From: JBHICC01 sp046759385
Lineage (GTDB): Bacteria; Pseudomonadota; Gammaproteobacteria; Acidiferrobacterales; SPGG2
Direction of reading: 5' to 3'
Length of the DNA: 64,000 nucleotides
Assembly (NCBI GenBank): GCA_046759385.1
Contig: JBHICC010000005.1
Location: 13,912-77,911, forward strand
Positions within the stretch are counted from its first letter, which is position 1. Every line of letters starts with the position of its first letter. Of this stretch, positions 42,796 through 51,868 are shown in pieces. Both the position numbers and the translations under genes were made by a program. The notes under the pieces were generated by a model, which ran no database searches, was not told where the DNA came from, and was given only the letters and a program-made list of their open reading frames with translations.

Positions 42796-44202
42796 TTAAC
42801 ACTCGATTACGTTCACAGCGAGGCCGCCGCGAGCGGTCTCCTTGTATTTCGTTTTCATATCAGCGCCTGTGTCACGCATGGTTTTGATTACCTTATCGAG
42901 TGCGACAAAGTGCGTGCCATCTCCACGTAGCGCCATGCGCGCCGCATTGATCGCTTTCACCGAGCCCATGGCGTTGCGTTCAATGCAAGGGATCTGCACC
43001 AGTCCACCCACGGGATCACACGTCAGTCCCAGGTTGTGTTCCATTGCGATCTCGGCGGCGTTCTCTACTTGCATAGAGGTCCCGTTCAGCACTTCGGTGA
43101 GCGCACCAGCAGCCATCGAACAGGCTACGCCCACCTCGCCCTGACAACCCACCTCGGCGCCAGAGATCGATGCATTCTCTTTATACAAGATGCCGATAGC
43201 ACCGGCCGTGAGCAGAAACGATACGATGCCTTCCTCATCCGCGCCCGGACAAAACCGCGCATAGTAATGTAGCACCGCAGGAATGATACCGGCTGCGCCG
43301 TTGGTCGGCGCCGTCACTACTCGCCCGCCTGCAGCGTTCTCTTCGTTCACCGCCAGGGCGTAGAGATTTACCCAGTCCATAATGATCAAGTGACTCATCC
43401 AGTCCCTAGTAATCAAAGGATCATCTAGGCCCGCTTCTAGATCACTGCTTAGTTTCTTGTAAAGATCAGCGGCGCGGCGTTTGACCTTGAGACCGCCAGG
43501 CAGTATGCCTTCGGTCTTGCAGCCACGCTCTACACATTGCTGCATAACGCGCCAGATGTGTAATAACCCCCCACGTACTTCATCCTCGGCACGCCACGAC
43601 TTTTCGTTCTCGAGCATAACGGCACTAATGGAAAGGTCATGTTGTGCGCACAGCTGCAACAACTCCGCGCCAGTCCTGAACCGATAAGGCAGTTGTGTGT
43701 CGTCTTCCTTCAGGCGATCCGCGCCCGCTGCTTCTTCATTGACGACAAAGCCACCCCCTACGGAGTAATACACCTTGCTACGAATCTCTGCCCGCGTGTT
43801 GTCGAATGCGGCAAAGCGCATGCCGTTGGGGTGACAAGGCAAGGACTGTCGGCGGTGGAACAACAGGTGTTCCTTTTCATCGAAAGCAATCTCGTGTAGC
43901 CCCACCACATTCAAGCGACTCTGGGCACGGATGTGGCGCAAGCGTTCTGGTACCTTGTCGGTATCGATTTCATCAGGCGCCTCTCCCTCCAGCCCCAGTA
44001 GAACCGCTTTGTCGCTGCCATGAGCTTTGCCCGTGACGCCGAGTGAGCCGAACAGCTCGGCTTTGATCGCAACCGTCTCGGGTAGCAATCCGTCATTGCG
44101 TAGGCCGGTGGCGAATTGCAGCGCTGCACGCATCGGTCCGACGGTATGCGAACTGGACGGGCCAATACCGATCTTGAATAGGTCAAATACGCTGATTGCC
44201 AT
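42796..44202 (-). CDS. sdaA: L-serine ammonia-lyase (iron-sulfur type)
   Basis: A one-chain [4Fe-4S] L-serine dehydratase of 468 residues: serine to pyruvate plus ammonia. The start ISVFDLFKIGIGPSSSHTVGPM, the TAPTNGAAGIIPAVLHYY segment, and cysteines in CQGEVGVACSM and TCDPVGGLVQIPCIERN mark the family. ATG 44202 is preferred over the upstream ATG 44217. It stands at the head of the soxBDAG-acuI run. Glycine and methylene-THF from sarcosine oxidase can be joined to serine by GlyA (not in the window), then used by SdaA to give pyruvate, so it closes the betaine pathway. Confidence 0.92.
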   Translation of the reverse strand: MAISVFDLFKIGIGPSSSHTVGPMRAALQFATGLRNDGLLPETVAIKAELFGSLGVTGKAHGSDKAVLLGLEGEAPDEIDTDKVPERLRHIRAQSRLNVVGLHEIAFDEKEHLLFHRRQSLPCHPNGMRFAAFDNTRAEIRSKVYYSVGGGFVVNEEAAGADRLKEDDTQLPYRFRTGAELLQLCAQHDLSISAVMLENEKSWRAEDEVRGGLLHIWRVMQQCVERGCKTEGILPGGLKVKRRAADLYKKLSSDLEAGLDDPLITRDWMSHLIIMDWVNLYALAVNEENAAGGRVVTAPTNGAAGIIPAVLHYYARFCPGADEEGIVSFLLTAGAIGILYKENASISGAEVGCQGEVGVACSMAAGALTEVLNGTSMQVENAAEIAMEHNLGLTCDPVGGLVQIPCIERNAMGSVKAINAARMALRGDGTHFVALDKVIKTMRDTGADMKTKYKETARGGLAVNVIEC

Positions 44203-44361
44203 TGGACCACCGCCCACGCCCGGTAAGCATAGGGGAATTAGTGCTTTTCACTTAATGATCGCAACATCCCGTTATCCTACCTCAAGGAAGTACGCGACAG
44301 AATCGGCCTTATGCGATAATCGCCAGCTTGAAGCGGTAATTGGGCCGACAAGAACAGACAA

Positions 44362-44823
44362 ATGGACGTGAACGGCGAATTTCATATTCCGGCCCCGCGC
44401 CAGGAGGTTTGGCAGGCACTTACCGACCCCGAAGTCCTCAAACAGTCAATCCCCGGTTGTGAATCATTTGAGAAGGTGTCCGACACCGAGTTTTCCGCGA
44501 AAATGCGATCGAGAGTTGGGCCCGTTAACGCGAAGTTTGCCACGAAGATAACCCTGGCAAATCTGGACCCACCGAAGAGCTACACCCTTATCGGCGAAGG
44601 TCAGGGGGGCGTGGCCGGATTTGCGAAGGGCAGCGCCGATGTCGCGCTCGAGGAGGAAGGCGGCGCGACCGTGTTACGCTACGCGGCCCGTTTTCATGCA
44701 GGAGGCAAACTGGCTCAGATCGGGTCCCGACTATTGGGCGGCACTGCACGCAAGATGGCGGACAGTTTCTTTAGTAGGTTCGTGTCCCTGATCGACTCAA
44801 CCACTCACGGTAATCCGACGTAG
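44362..44823 (+). CDS. coxG: CoxG-type SRPBCC protein
   Basis: A 153-residue START/SRPBCC protein of the carbon monoxide dehydrogenase subunit G family. The pattern FHIPAPRQEVWQALTDPEVL, then SIPGCESFEKV and VGPVNAKFATKITL, is typical. CoxG members are thought to anchor or deliver quinones to the hydroxylase at the membrane. It lies upstream of coxS with a 165-base gap and a separate SRPBCC gene closes the cluster at 52.5 kb. Confidence 0.85.
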   Translation: MDVNGEFHIPAPRQEVWQALTDPEVLKQSIPGCESFEKVSDTEFSAKMRSRVGPVNAKFATKITLANLDPPKSYTLIGEGQGGVAGFAKGSADVALEEEGGATVLRYAARFHAGGKLAQIGSRLLGGTARKMADSFFSRFVSLIDSTTHGNPT

Positions 44824-44988
44824 GCGGCTGGTTACACATCCCGCCGAGAACGGTCCAATGCTGCCCCGCATGATCCAGCTTCTGTAGGCGTGCTTGACGG
44901 CGCCCCACACTGTACCAATAATGGAGTGGTCTAAAAAACCATACTAAATGCGCCATTACGGCGCCCACTACATAGTGAGGGACCGCCC

Positions 44989-45459
44989 ATGTCTGTCACC
45001 GTCTCCTTGACGCTGAACGGCAAGGCTGTATCGGCGGAAGTCGATGCTCGCACTCTGCTGGTTCAGCTTCTGCGTGAACACTTTGGTCTAACCGGTACCC
45101 ACGTCGGCTGTGACACCAGCCAATGCGGCGCCTGTGTGGTCCATGTCAACGGTCAGTCGGTTAAGAGCTGCACTATACTCGCCGCGCAGACGAATGGCGC
45201 CGACGTAACGACCATTGAAGGGCTCGCACAAAACGGCAAGTTGCATCCAATGCAAGAAGCCTTTCGGGAGCATCACGCATTGCAATGTGGGTTTTGCACA
45301 CCCGGAATGGTTATGAGCGCGCTTGACCTTGTGTCAGAGAATCCGGACCCATCCGAGCACGAAATACGCGAATGGCTCGAAGGTAATCTCTGTCGTTGCA
45401 CCGGCTACCACAATATCGTCAAGGCGATTAAGGCCGGCGCGGAAGCAATGAGGAGCTAA
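44989..45459 (+). CDS. coxS: Molybdenum hydroxylase small [2Fe-2S] subunit (CoxS-like)
   Basis: The 156-residue iron-sulfur subunit. The N-terminal plant-type [2Fe-2S] cluster uses C41, C46, C49 (GCDTSQCGACVVHVNG) and C61. The C-terminal cluster uses C100, C103, C135 and C137 (CGFCTPGM, CRCTGY). It is followed at 4 bases by coxL. It passes electrons from the molybdenum centre to the FAD subunit. Confidence 0.93.
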   Translation: MSVTVSLTLNGKAVSAEVDARTLLVQLLREHFGLTGTHVGCDTSQCGACVVHVNGQSVKSCTILAAQTNGADVTTIEGLAQNGKLHPMQEAFREHHALQCGFCTPGMVMSALDLVSENPDPSEHEIREWLEGNLCRCTGYHNIVKAIKAGAEAMRS

Positions 45460-45463
45460 GACC

Positions 45464-47812
45464 ATGTCTGAGACCGGTATCGGCGCCGCGGTACGCCGCA
45501 AAGAGGATTACCGTTTTCTCACAGGTATGGGTCATTTCACCGATGATATTAATCGCCCGGGCCAAGTCTATGCCTACTTCGTGCGCTCGACCCTCGCGCA
45601 CGCCAATATCAAGGCAATCGATTCCAGTGCAGCCAAATCATCTCCCGGCGTTGTCGCAGTGTTGACAGGCAATGACCTTGCGGCAGACGGTGTTGGTGGA
45701 GTGCCCTGTGGGTTCGCACCCGATGGCGGACCCATCAAAGAACCACCACGGCCGGCGTTAGCGCTGGGCAAAGTGCGCTTCGTCGGTGATCTGGTTGCAG
45801 TGATCATCGCCGAAAGCTTGGCCCAGGCTAAGGACGCAGCGGAGATGCTTGAGATCGACTATGAGGAGCTGCCCGCGGTCGTCTCGATGGAAGATGCGGA
45901 GAAGGCCGGTGCGCCCGAGTTACACGATGATGTCCCGAATAACGTGTGCTTTGAGTGGGGTCTTGGCGATAAGGAGGCTACCGACAAGGCCTTCAGTCAG
46001 GCGCATCATGTTACTACTCTCGACCTTGTTAACAACCGCAAGTGCCCCAACGCTATCGAGCCCCGTGCCGCTGTCAGTGAATATGATCCCGGCAGCGACA
46101 GTTACACGATGTACACCACTAGCCAAAATCCGCACGTGATCCGCTTGTTGATGGGCGCGTTCGTATTGCAGGTTCCGGAGCACAAGTTGCGCATCGTTTC
46201 GCCGGATGTGGGGGGTGGCTTTGGGTCCAAGATTCCGCACTACCCCGAAGAGGTCGTCGTGACGTGGGCAGCAAAAAAGGTCGGCCGACCGGTGAAGTGG
46301 ACGGCCGAGCGCTCGGAGTCGTTTCTCTCCGACACGCACGGGCGCGATCACATTACCCATGCGGAGCTCGCACTCGACGAAGACGGCAAGTTTCTCGGTC
46401 TACGGGTGAACACGACTGCCAACATGGGAGCCTACTTATCAACGTTTGGGCCGTTGATTCCGACGTATCTCTACGCGCCCGTCATGGCAGGCCAGTACAC
46501 GACACCAGCGGTTCGCTGCGATGTGACGGCAGTTTTCACGAACACCGCCCCCGTCGATGCTGAGCGTGGCGCCGGACGACCGGAAGCAACCTACGTAGTG
46601 GAGCGATTGGTAGAAAAGGCATCGCGCGAAATGAGTATCGACGCGGTGGAGATTCGTCGGCGCAACTTCATTCCGGCGGACGCCTTTCCCTATCAAACAC
46701 CCGTGGTGGTGCAGTACGACAGCGGTAATTACGACCCTATTCTGGATGAGGCGCTGAAACTCGCCGACTATAAGGAGTTCGCCAATCGCCGAAAGCAAAG
46801 TGAAAAGGGCGGCAAGCTTCGCGGGATCGGGTTCTGCACCTATATCGAGGCGTGTGGCCTTGCGCCCTCAAACGTCGCCGGTTTGATCGGCGCCCGCGCC
46901 GGTCTCTTCGAGGCCGCCCAAGTACGCTGCCACCCGACCGGAACCGTGACCGTGTTCAGCGGCTCGCATGCGCATGGACAAGGTCACGAGACGGCGTTCG
47001 CACAGATCGTGTCTGACAAACTCGGTGTTCCGATTGAGAACGTCGAGGTTGTCCACGGTGATACCGACAGAGTTCCGTTCGGTATGGGCACTTACGGATC
47101 ACGCTCGCTCGCCGTAGGCGGCTCGGCGGTTGCCAAAGCGGTTGACAAAATCATCGACAAGGGCAAGAAGATCGCCGCTTACTCGCTTGAAGCAGCGGAG
47201 ACTGACATCAAGTTCGAGGGAGGAAAGTTTACCGTTAAAGGTACCGATAAGAGCGTGGGCATCGGCGACATCGCACTCACCGCCTATGTCCCACATAACT
47301 ATCCGCTGGACAAGCTAGAGCCGGGTCTCGACGAGAGTTACTTTTACGACCCAGCTAACTTCACTTTTCCCGCTGGTTGTCACATCTGCGAAGTGGAGGT
47401 CGATCCGGAAACCGGCGTCACCAAGATCGCCAGCTGGACCGCGGTCGATGACTTCGGCAAGGTTGTTAACCCGATGATCGTAGAAGGCCAGGTACACGGC
47501 GGTATCACACACGGCGTTGGCCAGGCATTGCTTGAAAGCTGCGTCTACGACGAGGAAACCGGCCAGTTATTGACCGGCTCCTTCGTTGACTATTGTATGC
47601 CGCGCGCGGATGATCTCCCGAGTTTCAAGGTAGGCTTGACCGAAACGCCCTGCCCTCACAATCCACTAGGTGTGAAAGGCTGCGGAGAAGCCGGCGCTAT
47701 CGCCGCTCCGGCAGCTTTAATCAATGCGATCACTGATGCGATCGGCGTGGACCACATCGACATGCCAGCGACGCCGGAAAAAGTTTGGCAGGCGATTCGG
47801 TCGACGGCCTAA
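45464..47812 (+). CDS. coxL: Molybdopterin large subunit, CoxL form II-like
   Basis: A 782-residue xanthine dehydrogenase/CO dehydrogenase-family large subunit. The active-site loop reads AERGAGRPEA with residues 367-372 ERGAGR. This is the form II type (AYRGAGR), not the AYXCSFR loop of true form I CO dehydrogenase, so the Cys that carries the Mo-Cu sulfur is absent. The conserved glutamate is E742 in GCGEAGAI, and FGSKIPHYPEE and HGQGHETAFAQ bind molybdopterin. CO oxidation is therefore doubtful; a heterocycle or aldehyde is more likely. The usual loop Tyr is replaced by Glu (ERGAGR rather than YRGAGR), which could matter. Gene order S-L-M differs from form I (M-S-L). Confidence 0.9.
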   Translation: MSETGIGAAVRRKEDYRFLTGMGHFTDDINRPGQVYAYFVRSTLAHANIKAIDSSAAKSSPGVVAVLTGNDLAADGVGGVPCGFAPDGGPIKEPPRPALALGKVRFVGDLVAVIIAESLAQAKDAAEMLEIDYEELPAVVSMEDAEKAGAPELHDDVPNNVCFEWGLGDKEATDKAFSQAHHVTTLDLVNNRKCPNAIEPRAAVSEYDPGSDSYTMYTTSQNPHVIRLLMGAFVLQVPEHKLRIVSPDVGGGFGSKIPHYPEEVVVTWAAKKVGRPVKWTAERSESFLSDTHGRDHITHAELALDEDGKFLGLRVNTTANMGAYLSTFGPLIPTYLYAPVMAGQYTTPAVRCDVTAVFTNTAPVDAERGAGRPEATYVVERLVEKASREMSIDAVEIRRRNFIPADAFPYQTPVVVQYDSGNYDPILDEALKLADYKEFANRRKQSEKGGKLRGIGFCTYIEACGLAPSNVAGLIGARAGLFEAAQVRCHPTGTVTVFSGSHAHGQGHETAFAQIVSDKLGVPIENVEVVHGDTDRVPFGMGTYGSRSLAVGGSAVAKAVDKIIDKGKKIAAYSLEAAETDIKFEGGKFTVKGTDKSVGIGDIALTAYVPHNYPLDKLEPGLDESYFYDPANFTFPAGCHICEVEVDPETGVTKIASWTAVDDFGKVVNPMIVEGQVHGGITHGVGQALLESCVYDEETGQLLTGSFVDYCMPRADDLPSFKVGLTETPCPHNPLGVKGCGEAGAIAAPAALINAITDAIGVDHIDMPATPEKVWQAIRSTA

Positions 47813-47824
47813 GGAGAGAAAGCC

Positions 47825-48619
47825 ATGTATGAATTCACTTATCATCGCCCCACTTCCGCGGCCGACGCTGTGAAAGCACTGGGATCAGCGCAGGACGGAA
47901 AGTTCCTAGCGGGTGGCATGACGTTGATTCCGACCCTCAAGCAGCGTTTGGCTCAGCCCAGCGACCTCATCGACCTCGGGGGAATTACTGAACTCAAGGG
48001 TATCAAGCGCGACGATCAAGTGCTGGTCGTGAACGCCATGACCACGCACGCTGAGGTTGGCGCTTCCGATGATGTCGCCAAAGCTATCCCTGCCCTCGCT
48101 GTGCTGGCAGACAGTATCGGCGACGCGCAGGTACGTAACCGTGGAACTATTGGAGGCTCGCTTGCTAATGCAGATCCTGCCGCCGATTACCCCGCTGCCG
48201 TAGTCGCGCTGGGTGCGACGGTTCACACCAACGACCGTACCATCACGGCGGATGATTTCTTCACCGGGATGTTCGAGACTGCCCTTAATGATAGTGAGCT
48301 CATTACCGCCGTAAGCTTTCCGATACCGAAGCGGGCTGGGTACGTGAAGTTTGCCAACCCGGCGTCGCGCTACGCCATTGTCGGGGTGATGGTGTCAGAG
48401 AACGATGATGGCGTTCGTGTGGCCGTCACTGGCGCAGCTCCCAGCGTGTTTCGGGTAGAGGCGATGGAAAAAGCGCTATCCGCAGATTTCTCCCCCGACG
48501 CCATTGCCGGTATCTCAGTGCCGGCCGATGCGTTGAACGCAGATCTACACGCAAGCGCTGAGTACCGCTCCCATCTCGTGACCGTGATGGCCAAGCGGGC
48601 TGTAGCAGCCGCCGGCTGA
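47825..48619 (+). CDS. coxM: FAD-binding middle subunit (CoxM-like)
   Basis: A 264-residue FAD subunit of the molybdenum hydroxylase. The PP-loop LAGGMTLIPTLKQRLAQP and the QVRNRGTIGGSLANADPAAD segment are the two FAD-binding motifs of the family. The CO-dehydrogenase C-terminal domain follows from about residue 165. It starts 12 bases after coxL. It transfers electrons to quinone or O2. Confidence 0.93.
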   Translation: MYEFTYHRPTSAADAVKALGSAQDGKFLAGGMTLIPTLKQRLAQPSDLIDLGGITELKGIKRDDQVLVVNAMTTHAEVGASDDVAKAIPALAVLADSIGDAQVRNRGTIGGSLANADPAADYPAAVVALGATVHTNDRTITADDFFTGMFETALNDSELITAVSFPIPKRAGYVKFANPASRYAIVGVMVSENDDGVRVAVTGAAPSVFRVEAMEKALSADFSPDAIAGISVPADALNADLHASAEYRSHLVTVMAKRAVAAAG

Positions 48620-48706
48620 GTCGCTCGGGCGCGCTGTTTCGGCGCTTTTGCCCTTGGCTCGCGTCACATCTGGCGGTGAGCGGGCCGTGCCGGTATTGTT
48701 TAAGGC

Positions 48707-49627
48707 ATGGAACTTCCTCAGAGCATCGATGAAGCGGAAACGCTGCTTGCTTCCGGTCAGTACGTCGCTGACCGCAGCCTCGCCACCGCCGCGTTCCTTG
48801 CACTGAAGCTAGGTCGCCCGCTATTCCTCGAGGGCGAGGCTGGTGTCGGCAAAACCGAAATCGCCAAAGTGATCGCAGCAACACTCGGCCGCCGGCTGTT
48901 GCGCCTGCAATGTTATGAGGGTCTAGACGTTTCGTCTGCAGTGTATGAATGGAACTACGCGCGTCAAATGATCGAGATTCGCCTGGCCGAGGCGGCTGGC
49001 GAGCATTCGCGCGAACGCCTCGCTGAGGATGTCTTCCAGCGGCGGTTTCTCGTTGAACGTCCACTGCTACAGGCGTTAGAGCCACACGATGACGGCACGC
49101 CAGTGTTGCTCATCGACGAGCTCGACCGTGCAGATGAACCCTTCGAAGCGTACTTGCTCGAGGTGTTATCCGATTACCAGATTACCATTCCCGAAATCGG
49201 TACGATCAAGGCACCCGCGCCTCCTATTGTCGTGATCACCTCCAACCGCACCCGCGAGATTCACGATGCGCTCAAGCGTCGTTGTTTCTACTACTGGATT
49301 GATTATCCGGATGCCGAACGTGAACTCGAGATCCTCGGTGTGAAGGCGCCTGATGCTAGTGAAACATTGCGCCGTCAAGTCGTCGCCTTCGTGCAGCGTC
49401 TCCGATCTATGGATTTGTTCAAGTTGCCTGGAATAGCAGAGTCCATCGATTGGGCACATGCGCTCACTCAGCTCGATGTCCTGGTACTCGATCCGGCGGT
49501 TGTGAATGATTCCCTGGGTGTACTGCTTAAATACCAGGACGATGTCGCCAAGATTCGCGGGACCGAAGCGGCGCGTATTCTCGACGAAATCAAAGCCGAA
49601 ATCTCAGTCTCAGGGATGCAGCGATGA
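48707..49627 (+). CDS. coxD: MoxR-type AAA+ ATPase (CoxD-like)
   Basis: A 306-residue AAA+ ATPase with Walker A GEAGVGKT at 43-50 and Walker B LLIDELD with D137-E138, plus an ITSNRTREIHDALKRR sensor/Arg-finger region. CoxD-type proteins insert or sulfurate the active-site metal in molybdenum hydroxylases. The stop overlaps the start of the VWA gene (ATGA), so the two are translated together, as expected for a MoxR-VWA pair. Confidence 0.9.
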   Translation: MELPQSIDEAETLLASGQYVADRSLATAAFLALKLGRPLFLEGEAGVGKTEIAKVIAATLGRRLLRLQCYEGLDVSSAVYEWNYARQMIEIRLAEAAGEHSRERLAEDVFQRRFLVERPLLQALEPHDDGTPVLLIDELDRADEPFEAYLLEVLSDYQITIPEIGTIKAPAPPIVVITSNRTREIHDALKRRCFYYWIDYPDAERELEILGVKAPDASETLRRQVVAFVQRLRSMDLFKLPGIAESIDWAHALTQLDVLVLDPAVVNDSLGVLLKYQDDVAKIRGTEAARILDEIKAEISVSGMQR

Positions 49628-50850
49628 CCCGAGTCAGTAGCCAGACACAATATGGTGGCAAGCTCGTGTCTAACCTGATGTACTTTGCGCGCACTTTGCG
49701 TGCAGCGGGGCTTCTTATTGGGCCGGGACAAGTATTGGAAGGCATTCGCGCAGTTCGTGCTGTAGGCATCGGTGACCGGTCTGACTTCTATTGGACCTTA
49801 CACGCGGTGTTCGTGAACCGCGCTGCTCAGCGAGAGCTTTTCGATCAAGCGTTTCACGTATTCTGGCGAAACCCGCAGATCCTAGAGCGCATGATGGCGT
49901 TGGTACTGCCCACGGTCGTGCATCCTGCCGATGAGCGCCAAAAGCCACTAAGCCAGCGGCTTGTAGATGCGTTGGGTTCAGATTCAAGCGCACGTGCGCG
50001 TCGCGTGAATCAACCGCTACAGATTGATCTCGATGCACGGTTCACGTGGTCTGATCAGGAGCGTCTGAGACGTAAAGACTTCGAGGCCATGTCTGCAGAC
50101 GAGCTTGTGCAGGCCAAGGCTGCCGTGATGGCGATAGGTTTGCCTGATATACCGGCACCGACGCGCCGGTATCGGCCCCATGCACGTGGAACGCGTATTG
50201 ACATGCGCAAGACTCTACGAGCTGCGCTGCGCTCGGGTGGTGCCACGCTCGTGCGCAAACGACTGCGTCATCGGCCTCCACCGTTAGTGATGTTGTGCGA
50301 CATATCGGGTTCGATGAGTCATTACTCTCGTGTACTGTTGCACTTGGCGCATGCCTTGACCAACAATCGAGAGCGGGTGTCGACGTTTCTATTCGGCACG
50401 CGATTGACGAACGTGACCCGCTACCTTCGAGAAAAGGATGTCGATGTCGCGCTAAACAGGATTTCGGTCGGTGTACACGATTGGAGTGGCGGTACGCGCA
50501 TCGGACACTGCCTGCACTGGTTCAATCGATTTTGGTCGCGGCGTGTGCTGGCGCAGGGAGCTATTGTGCTGTTGATCTCCGATGGTTTGGATCGCGATAC
50601 CGGTGCGGGTCTGGAACGCGAGATGGAACGGCTGCACAAATCCTGCCGGCGTCTAATCTGGCTGAACCCGCTACTACGCTACGTCGATTTTCAACCACTC
50701 GCGTCCGGTATGCGCGCGATGTTGCCACACGTTGATGACTTTCGTTCGGTGCATAATCTTGAAAGCCTGGAAAACCTGGCGAGCGCGCTGAATCACCCAA
50801 TGCCGCGACAGGCTGAAGGCGTAACGCCATGGTTGCGAGCGGCACAATGA
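49624..50850 (+). CDS. coxE: VWA-domain protein (CoxE-like)
   Basis: A 408-residue protein with a C-terminal von Willebrand A domain. The MIDAS motif D-I-S-G-S is at about 226-230 (CDISGSMSHYS). The region before it is helical and includes RLVDALGSDSS and a basic RRYRPHARGTRIDMRKT. The VWA partner of the CoxD ATPase in hydroxylase maturation. The stop overlaps the next start as ATGA. Confidence 0.9.
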   Translation: MTRVSSQTQYGGKLVSNLMYFARTLRAAGLLIGPGQVLEGIRAVRAVGIGDRSDFYWTLHAVFVNRAAQRELFDQAFHVFWRNPQILERMMALVLPTVVHPADERQKPLSQRLVDALGSDSSARARRVNQPLQIDLDARFTWSDQERLRRKDFEAMSADELVQAKAAVMAIGLPDIPAPTRRYRPHARGTRIDMRKTLRAALRSGGATLVRKRLRHRPPPLVMLCDISGSMSHYSRVLLHLAHALTNNRERVSTFLFGTRLTNVTRYLREKDVDVALNRISVGVHDWSGGTRIGHCLHWFNRFWSRRVLAQGAIVLLISDGLDRDTGAGLEREMERLHKSCRRLIWLNPLLRYVDFQPLASGMRAMLPHVDDFRSVHNLESLENLASALNHPMPRQAEGVTPWLRAAQ

Positions 50851-51170
50851 CAACCCCGCTTGACGACGTGCTCGAGACAGCTGCCGCTTGGCGCAAGGCC
50901 GGCAAACGCGTAGCTCTTGCAACCGTGATATCGACCTGGGGCTCTTCGCCGCGACCCGTTGGCAGTCAACTCGCTGTCGAAACGGATGGTCGCTTCGTCG
51001 GCTCCGTCTCTGGCGGTTGCGTCGAAGGTGCAGTCGTGCGCGAGGCCCTTGAGGTTATAAAAGAGGAAAAGCCTCGCCTTCTTGAGTTTGGCGTAAGTGA
51101 CGATCAAGCTTGGAAGGTAGGCCTTGCCTGCGGTGGTACCGTAAGAGTCTATGTGGAACACGTCGAATGA
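50847..51170 (+). CDS. XdhC/CoxI N-terminal domain protein
   Basis: A 107-residue protein containing only the XdhC_CoxI domain: VISTWGSSPRPVGSQLAV then GSVSGGCVEGAVVREAL, a typical Cys motif in these proteins. In most organisms this domain is fused to a Rossmann domain; here that part is the next gene. ATG 50847 overlaps the coxE stop (ATGA) and is preferred over ATG 50829. XdhC binds molybdenum cofactor and helps load sulfurated cofactor. Confidence 0.85.
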   Translation: MTTPLDDVLETAAAWRKAGKRVALATVISTWGSSPRPVGSQLAVETDGRFVGSVSGGCVEGAVVREALEVIKEEKPRLLEFGVSDDQAWKVGLACGGTVRVYVEHVE

Positions 51171-51868
51171 AACAGGCGGTCCTAACTAAGCTCCTGACAG
51201 CGCGTCAGGACAAGAAGCCTGTTGCTCTCATTACGCTCGTCGATTCGGGGCGCCAGAGTCTCATTTATACGGATACCGCTGCCCCGAATGATGGAATCAG
51301 CAAAGAAACGCTTTTGGCTGCTCGCAAGGCGTTGCGCAAAGGTCAGAGTGGTCTTGTGGAAACCATGGATGGGACCGCTTTTGTTCAAGTATTTGCGCCG
51401 CCGCGACGCCTGCTCATCGTCGGCGCTGTGCACATCGCTCAGGCGCTAGCGCCGATGGCTGGTTTGGCTGGCTATGAGGTAACGGTGATTGATCCGCGTC
51501 GGGCGTTCGCCACCAACGAGCGCTTCCCCTTCGTTCACGTCATGAAAGAATGGCCAGATCGCGCACTCCAACGCCTAGCGCCGGACGATCGTACCGCCAT
51601 CGTTCTGCTGACTCATGATCCCAAGCTCGATGAGCCCGCGCTTAAGATGGCTTTACAGTCGGACGCGTTCTACGTTGCCGCCCTGGGAAGCAAGAAGACC
51701 CAAGAGCAGCGGCGCCAGCGGTTATCGAAGGGCGGGCTGGATGAACAAGCGCTATCGCGCATCCATGGGCCTGCTGGTTTAGACTTGGGCGCAAGAACGC
51801 CCGGTGAGATTGCAATCTCCATCATGGCCGAGCTCACGCAAGTGCTACGCGAGGATAGCAAGGTTTGA
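51167..51868 (+). CDS. XdhC-type Rossmann domain protein (CoxF/XdhC C-terminal part)
   Basis: The separate C-terminal partner of the previous gene, 233 residues. A short N-terminal portion leads to the Rossmann motif RRLLIVGAVHIAQALAPMAG at about 80-99 and the VLLTHDPKLDEPAL segment of XdhC_C. The glycine pattern of the dinucleotide motif is altered (GAVHIAQ). ATG 51167 overlaps the previous stop as ATGA. The split of XdhC into two genes is known in some cox clusters. Confidence 0.85.
   Translation: MKQAVLTKLLTARQDKKPVALITLVDSGRQSLIYTDTAAPNDGISKETLLAARKALRKGQSGLVETMDGTAFVQVFAPPRRLLIVGAVHIAQALAPMAGLAGYEVTVIDPRRAFATNERFPFVHVMKEWPDRALQRLAPDDRTAIVLLTHDPKLDEPALKMALQSDAFYVAALGSKKTQEQRRQRLSKGGLDEQALSRIHGPAGLDLGARTPGEIAISIMAELTQVLREDSKV

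Noticed and set aside
45464..47812. True aerobic CO dehydrogenase (form I)
   Set aside because: The AYXCSFR loop and its cysteine are absent; gene order is S-L-M. Only form II-like identity is supported.
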